This document shows, one piece after another, positions 25,062 to 32,623 of a stretch of DNA of 32,623 nt. The translations under genes and the position numbers were made by a program. The notes beneath the pieces were generated by a model. It was not told the DNA's origin, searched no databases, and saw only the letters and a program-made list of their open reading frames with translations. Source of the DNA: Flavobacteriales bacterium (GTDB lineage: Bacteria; Bacteroidota; Bacteroidia; Flavobacteriales_D; Sanyastnellaceae); NCBI GenBank assembly GCA_019694805.1, contig JAIBBG010000037.1, forward strand, positions 1-32,623, given 5' to 3'. Each line of letters starts with the position of its first letter. Within the stretch, counting starts at the first letter, position 1.

Positions 25062-28000
25062 ATGAAAACCCTTCAAAGTTTAACCGCAACCCTAACTTTA
25101 TTATTCATTACTGCGCTTGCCGAAGCACAAACATCCTACACCTGGAATGGTAGTGCATCAACGGCATGGACGACTTCGAGCAACTGGACGCCCAATGGTA
25201 TTCCGGGATCTCTCGACAACGTCACCATCGTAACCGGTTCCAACAACTGTATCATCGCTGCCAACACGCAGGTCACAAACCTGACGATGACAAGTGGCAC
25301 TTTGAACCTCGGGGGCTTCACGCTCACCACAACAGGTGTTTCAACCATGACCAATGGTAGCGTCAACAACGGTACACTGAACATTACCGGAACATCAGTC
25401 ACGTTTACAGGAACAACATTCGGAGCAGCCATCACATCGACAACGTCGACTTTGCTGTTTAATGGGGGTACGTTCAACAACACGGTGACTGCAACCAAAA
25501 CCGGTTCGAGCAATGATGCAGGTGCTGGTGGTTGTACGTTCAACGGTGTGAGTTCATTCACGAACACAGGTTCGGGATATCTGATGTTTGGTAACAACGC
25601 AGGTTCACCTGACACATGGAACGCGGATGTAACATTTACCAACTCAGGTTCTGAAAGAATCTTACCATGTTGGAATGCGGTTGGTAACCAGTTCAACGGC
25701 AACATCACCGTGAACACAAGCGGCAGCTCACAGGGTATTCATTTCTGCGGTGGTGGAGGTTCACCAACAGCCACACTTGCAGCAACAAAAACAATCTCCG
25801 CAGGAGGCACTGGTCTCAACGGAGGTTATCTCATTTTGAGAAGATTCACACAACTTGGATCAGCTGCGATCAACCTTTCATTAGGTTCATCAGCAACTTA
25901 TTTGCAGTTTGGTCCGAACTCTTCGATTGGAGGTAATGTCACGGCAACAGCTCCTGGTTTCTATTTGAACGGATGTGTCTTCAGTGGTACAAGTTCATTT
26001 ACGATGACTGGGTCAAACAATACATTCGGTACAGGTGGAAATACATTCACTGGTGCTGCAACATTCACCAACACCGGTGGTGCTCAATTCGGTTTAGGAA
26101 ATGGATCTGCAGATACTTGGTTATCTACATCCAACTTCATCAACTCTGGTACTGGCTATATTTATGTGGCACACAACAACAATGCTGTAAACACATTTAC
26201 GGGTGCAGTAACCATCAACAATACTTCAGCAACAACAGGTAACGCCGGTATTCGCTTCGCTGAAGCATCAAATGGAGGTACCATTCAATTCAATTCAACG
26301 GTGATAATAAACAATGGCGGAACCGGAACAGCGAACTATATCGGTATCGCACATGGAGGCAACATCAATACCGTCAATTTCAATGGTGATCTTACCATTA
26401 CTCAAAACAACACCGGTACATCAGCAACGACTGTTATCGGAAACCTTTCAACGATTAATTTGAATGGCAACGTTGTCATTTCAAACACATCAGGAAACAG
26501 TTCACAGATTATGTTCGGTCAAAGCGGAGGCTCGGTGACGTTGGCTTCTGGCAGAACAATCAGCATTGGTGCAGGAGGCTTCAACAATGGTACTCTTTAT
26601 TTGAGAAGATTCACACAAGTAGGTACCACAGCCCAATCACTTACACTTACTGGCAATGCCGGTTTATACTATGGACCAGGTTCTACATTCAATGGAAATG
26701 TGACTTCATCATCACCTACTCTCTTTTTGAATGGTGCAACTTTCAATGGCACAACCAACCTTGCTAAAACAGGTGGAACAGGTGACAACGGTGTAGGTGG
26801 AAACATCTTCAATGGAGTAACAACCATTTCCAATAGCGGTACCAATTATTTGGCGCTTGGTCAAACCTCACCAGATACGTTCAACAATGATGTAACATTT
26901 ACGAATACAGGTACCGATCGCTTGTTGCCGGCATGGAATACAGCGGGCAACATTTTCAATGGTAACATTTATTTGAATACCACAGGTACAGCATCAGGTA
27001 TACATTTTTGTGGTTCCGGCCCTGCAACAGCAACACTTGCAGCTACTAAAACCATCGCCATCGGTGGCAGTGGATTCAGTGCAGGATATCTTATACTTCA
27101 AAATTTCACACAGCAAGGTAATGCCGCTGTGTCTTTGGCGCTTAATGCAGCAGCCAACTATGTTCAGTTTGGTCCGAATACAACCATTGGTGGCGACATC
27201 ACGGTGAATAGTCCAAGAATTCTTTTGAATGGTTGTAATTTCCAGGGTACTTCAAACTTTACAAAAACAGGCACTAACAATGATGCCGGTAATGGAGGCA
27301 ATACTTTCACCGGTGCGACAGTGTTCAACAATTCAGGTTCCGGATATTTCATGACAGGTAATGGTGCAGCAGACCAGTTCCTTTCAACAGCCACATTCAA
27401 CAACAGTGGATCAAGCGTTATTTACCTTGCACACAGTCATAGTTTGCTCACTACAACTTTCAACGGCGCGGTTACCATCAATAACACATCTACATCAGCG
27501 AGCGGTAACCCCGGTGTAAGGTTTGCAGAAAGTGGTGTGTCAGCCATCGTAACATTCAATGGTACTGTGAACGTCAACAACGCTGGATCCGGAAATGGCA
27601 ACACCGTATCATTTGCACCAAGCAACAATGGTAATATTGTCAATTTCAACTCAACAGTCAATGTTGTACAGAACAACTCTGGAACAAGCGGTGTCACCCT
27701 TTTCGGTGGTACGGCAACCATCAATCTCAATGACAACATCGTTGTTTCCAACACTTCAGGAAATAGCTCATATATCGGATTCACGATCAATGGTGGTACA
27801 ACCACACTTGCATCAGGAAAGACTATTACAGTAGGTGCAGGCGGATTCAACAATGGTACACTTTATCTCAGAAGATTCACTTCGGCTGGTGCAACAGCAC
27901 AAAACATCACACTCACGACCATCGCTTCATTGGTACTCGGTCCATCATCTGTTTTTGGTGGCGCTTTCACCAGTTCAAGTCCATCTGTATTCTTAAACGG

Positions 28001-31000
28001 TACTACATTTAATAGCACGTCCAACATAACCAAAACAGGTAGTTCGGGAGATTATTCAAATGGTGGTAATGTCTTCAACGGCATCAGTACAATTGCCAAT
28101 TCCGGTTCAAATTTTTTCCTCCTTGGAAATAGTTCACCAGATATTTGGAATAGCGATGTGTACTTCATCAATTCCGGATCGGAAAGAATTTTACCTGCTT
28201 ATGCAACCATCGGTAACCAATTCAATGGTGATATATATGTAAGCAGCACCGGATCTGCGCAAGGTATCAATTTCTGCGGTGGTAATGCTTCAGCAACCGC
28301 CATTCTTGCAGCGACAAAAAGCGTCATGACTACTGGCGCAGGTTATACCAGTGGCTATCTTATACTTCAAAGATTCACTCAACTTGGTAGCGCTCCCATC
28401 AATCTGACATTCGCATCAACAGCCAGTTACGTTCAGTTTGGTCCAGCGTCAACCATTGGCGGTAATGTGACTACTAACACACCACGCATTTATTTGGAAG
28501 GATGCTTGTTCCAAGGCACAACAGACTTAACCAAGACTGGTTCAGCCAACGATCATAGCTCCGGAGGAAATACCTTCACAGGTGCTAGCATCTTCAACCA
28601 TGCTGGATCTGGAAATTTCCTGATAGGCAATACCGCAGGTGATACATGGTTGTCTACTGCCACTTTCAACAACTCAGGCAATGGTATTATTTACGTGGCT
28701 TACGGACATAGTGGAAATACATCATTGTTCACTGGTCCGGTAGTTATCAATAATACATCAACTTCAGCATCAGGTAATCCTGGTGTTCGATTCTCAGAAT
28801 CATCGTCCAACATTTTGGTGAATTTCATGTCAACCGTTACAGTGAACAACGCTGGTTCTTGCAATGGCAACTACATTTCTTTTGCGGGCAGTGGCGGTAA
28901 CAACACGGTGAACTTCAACGGAGTTCTCACTGTGAATCAAACCAACACCGGTTCCAGCGCCATCACTTACATTGGTAACCAAGGCACCATCAACCTCAAT
29001 GAAAATGTCGTGGTAAATAATACCTCCGGTCCGAACTCATGGATTGGATTTTCAATGAATGGAGGTTCGACTACACTTGCTGCGAGCAAAACCGTCACTG
29101 TTGGCGGAACAGGTTTCACCAATGGTAGTCTTTATCTGCGCAGGTTTACTCAAGTTGGAGGTACACCACAGTCCTTCACTTTGACTGGTACAAGTAATTT
29201 GTACTATGGACCATCCTCAACATTCAATGGCAATGTAACATCAACCAGCCCGGGATTGTTTTTCTCAGGCTGTACGTTTAATGGCACAACAAACTGTACG
29301 AAGAACGGATCTTCAGGTGATACTTCAGTAGGTAACAATACTTTCGTAGGCAACTCGATCATCAGCAATACCGGTTCGGGTAACCTCGTAATGGGTAGTG
29401 GCGCTGCTGATATTTGGCAGGCAGATGCAACATTCAACAATAGCGGTACAGCAGTTCTTTATGTTGCACACAACCACAACAACCTCACCACTGTATTCAA
29501 TGGTAACGTTACAGTGAATGTAACATCAGGTGGAACTGGCACACATGGTGTTCGATTTGCGGAAGCATCGAGCACAGGTGTGATTAATTTCAATGGTCCT
29601 GTAGTCGTGAACAACGGTGGAACTGGATCAAGTTGTTTCGTTGGATTCGCAAACAGCACTGCAGGAAACACCCTCAACTTCAACTCGACATTGACCATTA
29701 ACCAAACCAACACTGGCACAAGTGCCATTGTTCAGGTTGGTAATAGTTCTAATATTTACCTCAACGATAATGTTGTGGTGAACAACACTTCAGGTAACAA
29801 CTCTTGGATTGGTTTCTCGACTGCAGGTGGTTCAACCACACTTGCATCCGGCAAAACAATCACAATAGGTTCAACAGGATTCAATGGCGGTACACTCTAT
29901 TTAAGAAGAGTGACTCAAGTTGGATCAACTCCTCAATCGCTGGCCTTGACCGGTTCGGCGATGCTTGCTATTCAAAATAGCAGCACTTTCAATGCGAATC
30001 TATATGCTACTTCGCCACAGATTATTGTTGAAGGTAGTACTTTCCATGGAACTAGCCGATTCATCAAGACTGGTGGAAGCAATAACTACTCAACAGGAGG
30101 TAACACATTCAATGGACCTACTCACTTCATCAACAACTCGATTGGTGAATTTGGTTTGGCCAATGGCACAGGTGATGATTTCAATAGTCTTGCTCGTTTC
30201 GTACAACGCAGCAGCGGTTTGATGCGTCCAATTCACAATGCCACTTCAAACTTCTCTGGCAACATCGCTGTAGACAGTTGCACAACAGCCATTACATTCT
30301 GTACCAACACAAATGGATACATGAACATCGATGGCACAAGTCAGCAAATCTTTTCTGGAGATGCTGCTTTTGCTCCTACTGTAAACAGAATGATCATGAA
30401 CAATGGAGTTGGTGGTTCGCTGCTTTTGAACGTAAACGTTCATAATGGCGTAAGCACTACCTTCTCTAACGGTAGCATCTACACTGGAACTGGTAACTAT
30501 TATGGTTTCAATGCCACTGCAACATATAGTGGTGCATCCAACAACAGCCATGTTGCCGGCACTGCAAGAAGACTTGGTACCGGTTCATTTGCTTACCCTG
30601 TGGGTAATGGTACCGTGTATCAACCAACCACTGTAAATGCAACTGCAAACACATCAGGTATCCTAGTAAGTTATACTTCAGCGGATGCAGGCACAGCACC
30701 ATTCAGCGGAGGAACGGCTTCACCACCAAATCTTTCCGGATATAATAATCAGGAATATTGGAATATCAATCCATCAGGATCTGCGACTGGTACTGTGACT
30801 ATCAATTGGGATGGTGTAAATGACACCGCTCTTGGCGCATTGGCAGAAGCGAAAGTTGGTCATAAATACACAGGCAACTGGCAAAATGAAGGTGGCACAG
30901 GTACAGGAACAGTAAGTGCTGGATCTGTGACCAGCAACAGTATCACCACATGGGGGATTTTTGCCCTTGGACAAAACTGTGCAACACCACTTACTTTGAC

Positions 31001-32623
31001 TTGCCCATCAAATGTTTCTGTAACTGCAGCTGCAGGATCTTGCAATGCGAATGTTACTATTGCAGCAGCGGTAGCCAGCAATGTTTGCGGTACAACCGTG
31101 ATCACCAATTCTTACAATGCGGGTGGAGCTGATGCTTCAGGCAGCTATCCGATTGGAATTACTCCAGTAACCTTTACGGCAACTGCAAGCAATGGTCTCA
31201 CTACTTCATGTACCATTTATGTAACTGTACTTGATGCTGGTGCTCCGACCATCACTTGTCCTGCAAATATTTCTCAAAACATCACTTCCGGCTGCAATGT
31301 ATCAGTCACTATACCAACACCAACAGTCACTGATGAATGCACCCCCGGTCACTCCATGAAATTCAATGGCAGCCCAGATGTGGTAACCGTACCAGATGCC
31401 GCTGCACTTCAATTGACAGGTGACTTCACCATTGAAGCATTTGTTTACATTGACAATACACCAACCGATTGGGTTCGTTTTGTAGGTAAAGGTGGCAACA
31501 GTCAGCGCAACTATGGTCTTTGGTACCATAAGCCAAACAACACATGGTTGTTCCAGGCTCTTGGTACAGATAACAACTATATCAACGCACAATATAACTC
31601 AACCATCAACCTGAACACATGGTATCACGTTGCCGGGGTAAAAAGCGGTAACTCATATACACTTTATATCAATGGTACACAAGTTGCGACAGCGAATGCC
31701 AACTTCCCTCCTTATACTTCCTCAGCACCATTAACATTGGGTTATGCCGGATTCCATACCTATCACACAGGGAACTTGGATAATGTGCGAATTTGGAATT
31801 CTGCATTATCTGCAGCTCAAATACTCTGCTCAAGTCAGGGTACACCATGTGCTAACCCAACAGGCCTTTTAGTAAATTATGACATGGAATCAGGAGTTGG
31901 TGGTAATACCATGTACAACAGAGCTTCTTCATCACATCATGGCTCATTGGCTTCATCGATGACCTCTGCATGGGCAACAACCAATGCTCCAGGATCAGGA
32001 TTATTTGTTTCAAACAATTACACCAACACGTGCAACGCAACCAGCACCTACAATATTGGCAGCACCAACGTTGTATGGACGGCTACAGACCTCAGCGGAA
32101 ATACCAGCACGTGCACGCAGACGATCAATATCAATGATACTTCGGCACCGACATTTACATGTCCGACAACAGTAAATGCGACAACTGCAGCAGGCACTTG
32201 TTCTGCTGTAGTGAATTACACTGTACCAGTTGCTATAGACAATTGCGGTAACTGTACTTCCCCTCCTACCATCAGCGGTATGACTTTGCTAGGCACCAAC
32301 AACGGAGCAGCATACTATGTTTCGAATAGCACCATGACATGGTCAGCTGCGAATACTGCTGCACAAAATGCCGGTGGATATCTTGTTGCTATCAATAATG
32401 CTGCTGAAAACACTTATGTTCTGAATGCAGTAACTACCAGTCTGGGTACTTTCACACAATACTGGATTGGTTTGAATGATGCCACATCAGAAGGCACTTT
32501 TGTTTGGAGTAATGGTCAAGCCGTTACTTATTCAAACTGGAATGGTGGTCAACCCGATAATGCTGGTGGACTTGAAGACTATGCTCAAGTGTGGACAGCA
32601 GCAGGAACATGGAATGATCTTCC
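25062..32623 (+). CDS. Giant secreted adhesin-like protein with repeats, HYR, LamG and C-type lectin domains (3' end outside window)
   Basis: At least 2520 residues with no stop. A signal peptide (MKTLQSLTATLTLLFITALA, cleaved near EAQ) is followed by about 1700 Thr/Asn/Ser/Gly-rich residues in two long repeat types marked by LRRFTQ (positions 25841, 26603, 27103, 27864, 28364, 29133, 29902), likely a beta-solenoid. Then comes an adhesin module (HVAGTARRLGTGSFAYPVGN and YWNINPSGSATGTV). HYR module 1 starts near 30990 (LTCPSNVSV). HYR 2 (TITCPANIS) is split by a LamG domain (about 31350-32010). HYR 3 (TFTCPTTVN) is split by a C-type lectin domain (from about 32278; WIGLNDATSEGTFVWSNG, SNWNGGQPDN, WNDL). 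HYR and lectin domains bind carbohydrate or protein partners, so a cell-surface adhesion role is likely. A T9SS tail would lie beyond the edge. Confidence 0.88.
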   Translation, partial: MKTLQSLTATLTLLFITALAEAQTSYTWNGSASTAWTTSSNWTPNGIPGSLDNVTIVTGSNNCIIAANTQVTNLTMTSGTLNLGGFTLTTTGVSTMTNGSVNNGTLNITGTSVTFTGTTFGAAITSTTSTLLFNGGTFNNTVTATKTGSSNDAGAGGCTFNGVSSFTNTGSGYLMFGNNAGSPDTWNADVTFTNSGSERILPCWNAVGNQFNGNITVNTSGSSQGIHFCGGGGSPTATLAATKTISAGGTGLNGGYLILRRFTQLGSAAINLSLGSSATYLQFGPNSSIGGNVTATAPGFYLNGCVFSGTSSFTMTGSNNTFGTGGNTFTGAATFTNTGGAQFGLGNGSADTWLSTSNFINSGTGYIYVAHNNNAVNTFTGAVTINNTSATTGNAGIRFAEASNGGTIQFNSTVIINNGGTGTANYIGIAHGGNINTVNFNGDLTITQNNTGTSATTVIGNLSTINLNGNVVISNTSGNSSQIMFGQSGGSVTLASGRTISIGAGGFNNGTLYLRRFTQVGTTAQSLTLTGNAGLYYGPGSTFNGNVTSSSPTLFLNGATFNGTTNLAKTGGTGDNGVGGNIFNGVTTISNSGTNYLALGQTSPDTFNNDVTFTNTGTDRLLPAWNTAGNIFNGNIYLNTTGTASGIHFCGSGPATATLAATKTIAIGGSGFSAGYLILQNFTQQGNAAVSLALNAAANYVQFGPNTTIGGDITVNSPRILLNGCNFQGTSNFTKTGTNNDAGNGGNTFTGATVFNNSGSGYFMTGNGAADQFLSTATFNNSGSSVIYLAHSHSLLTTTFNGAVTINNTSTSASGNPGVRFAESGVSAIVTFNGTVNVNNAGSGNGNTVSFAPSNNGNIVNFNSTVNVVQNNSGTSGVTLFGGTATINLNDNIVVSNTSGNSSYIGFTINGGTTTLASGKTITVGAGGFNNGTLYLRRFTSAGATAQNITLTTIASLVLGPSSVFGGAFTSSSPSVFLNGTTFNSTSNITKTGSSGDYSNGGNVFNGISTIANSGSNFFLLGNSSPDIWNSDVYFINSGSERILPAYATIGNQFNGDIYVSSTGSAQGINFCGGNASATAILAATKSVMTTGAGYTSGYLILQRFTQLGSAPINLTFASTASYVQFGPASTIGGNVTTNTPRIYLEGCLFQGTTDLTKTGSANDHSSGGNTFTGASIFNHAGSGNFLIGNTAGDTWLSTATFNNSGNGIIYVAYGHSGNTSLFTGPVVINNTSTSASGNPGVRFSESSSNILVNFMSTVTVNNAGSCNGNYISFAGSGGNNTVNFNGVLTVNQTNTGSSAITYIGNQGTINLNENVVVNNTSGPNSWIGFSMNGGSTTLAASKTVTVGGTGFTNGSLYLRRFTQVGGTPQSFTLTGTSNLYYGPSSTFNGNVTSTSPGLFFSGCTFNGTTNCTKNGSSGDTSVGNNTFVGNSIISNTGSGNLVMGSGAADIWQADATFNNSGTAVLYVAHNHNNLTTVFNGNVTVNVTSGGTGTHGVRFAEASSTGVINFNGPVVVNNGGTGSSCFVGFANSTAGNTLNFNSTLTINQTNTGTSAIVQVGNSSNIYLNDNVVVNNTSGNNSWIGFSTAGGSTTLASGKTITIGSTGFNGGTLYLRRVTQVGSTPQSLALTGSAMLAIQNSSTFNANLYATSPQIIVEGSTFHGTSRFIKTGGSNNYSTGGNTFNGPTHFINNSIGEFGLANGTGDDFNSLARFVQRSSGLMRPIHNATSNFSGNIAVDSCTTAITFCTNTNGYMNIDGTSQQIFSGDAAFAPTVNRMIMNNGVGGSLLLNVNVHNGVSTTFSNGSIYTGTGNYYGFNATATYSGASNNSHVAGTARRLGTGSFAYPVGNGTVYQPTTVNATANTSGILVSYTSADAGTAPFSGGTASPPNLSGYNNQEYWNINPSGSATGTVTINWDGVNDTALGALAEAKVGHKYTGNWQNEGGTGTGTVSAGSVTSNSITTWGIFALGQNCATPLTLTCPSNVSVTAAAGSCNANVTIAAAVASNVCGTTVITNSYNAGGADASGSYPIGITPVTFTATASNGLTTSCTIYVTVLDAGAPTITCPANISQNITSGCNVSVTIPTPTVTDECTPGHSMKFNGSPDVVTVPDAAALQLTGDFTIEAFVYIDNTPTDWVRFVGKGGNSQRNYGLWYHKPNNTWLFQALGTDNNYINAQYNSTINLNTWYHVAGVKSGNSYTLYINGTQVATANANFPPYTSSAPLTLGYAGFHTYHTGNLDNVRIWNSALSAAQILCSSQGTPCANPTGLLVNYDMESGVGGNTMYNRASSSHHGSLASSMTSAWATTNAPGSGLFVSNNYTNTCNATSTYNIGSTNVVWTATDLSGNTSTCTQTININDTSAPTFTCPTTVNATTAAGTCSAVVNYTVPVAIDNCGNCTSPPTISGMTLLGTNNGAAYYVSNSTMTWSAANTAAQNAGGYLVAINNAAENTYVLNAVTTSLGTFTQYWIGLNDATSEGTFVWSNGQAVTYSNWNGGQPDNAGGLEDYAQVWTAAGTWNDL
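25455..30320 (+). repeat. Long internal repeats of the giant adhesin, order B-A-B-A-B-A-A-B
   Basis: LRRFTQ-like landmarks are spaced 762, 500, 761, 500, 769 and 769 nt. Type A units (about 254 residues; YVAHNHN...NNTS...GVRFAE) lie at about 25841-26602, 27103-27863, 28364-29132 and 29133-29901. Type B units (about 167 residues; SERILP...GNQFNG...IHFCGG) lie at about 25455-25840 (partial), 26603-27102, 27864-28363 and 29902-30320. Nucleotide identity between copies is clearly below that of recent duplication (by eye about two thirds), so they are old. Confidence 0.7.

Noticed and set aside
25136..25717. Hydrophobic Val/Pro/Leu-rich minus-strand frames opposite the adhesin (also 27437-27853 and 29459-29728)
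   Set aside because: They are the complement of Thr/Asn/Gly-rich repeat codons and recur with the repeats, so they are not membrane genes.
25062..32623. Autotransporter (type V) identity of the giant protein
   Set aside because: The solenoid-like repeats look similar, but HYR and lectin modules follow and the host is Bacteroidota, where T9SS export is the usual route. The C-terminus needed to decide is outside the window.

Overview
This window looks like chromosomal DNA of a Bacteroidota bacterium (Flavobacteriia, Saprospiria or Chitinophagia type). The evidence is a type IX secretion (T9SS) sorting tail on one secreted protein, very large Thr/Asn/Gly/Ser-rich adhesin-like proteins with HYR and lectin domains, a TonB-dependent receptor with an N-terminal carboxypeptidase-regulatory-like domain, a PorT-type barrel, DUF3857 proteins, and promoters that fit the Bacteroidota core (TTTG, about 19-21 nt, TAnnTTTG). 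No tRNA, rRNA, CRISPR array, prophage or transposase gene is visible.

Layout. 1-4738 (minus): a two-gene unit, a multidomain T9SS cargo protein followed 41 nt later by a lamin-tail/CotH-kinase protein that runs off the left edge. 4930-9404 (minus): uvrA, a DUF1801 protein and a MntR/DtxR-type metal regulator. 9491-11794 (plus): a TonB-dependent receptor, divergent from the regulator, with a perfect palindrome inside its promoter. 12134-12960: a tiny secreted basic protein and a GNAT acetyltransferase (minus). 13434-20581 (plus): a tight three-gene unit made of a TPR/MORN-repeat protein, a DUF3857 transglutaminase-like protein with an intact Cys-His-Asp triad, and a DUF3857 homologue that has lost the Cys motif. 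20923-23544 (plus): a six-helix membrane protein and an LpxR-like outer-membrane lipid A deacylase with an extra N-terminal region. 23822-24448 (minus): a PorT-like barrel. 25062-32623 (plus): a giant secreted protein, open to the right edge, with about eight long internal repeats, then HYR modules with a LamG domain and a C-type lectin domain nested inside them.

Most genes concern the cell surface: secreted adhesins, outer-membrane barrels, envelope modification and metal uptake. The clearest regulatory unit is the metal regulator with its divergent receptor. The least explained material is intergenic: a family of small terminal-inverted-repeat elements (clear at 11837-12022 and 23581-23713, possible at 20680-20822 and 24801-24901), a 26-nt repeat shared by two gaps, and a CRP-type palindrome placed in the promoter of the T9SS cargo gene.

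All identifications come from reading the sequence and motif recall. No database search was run.
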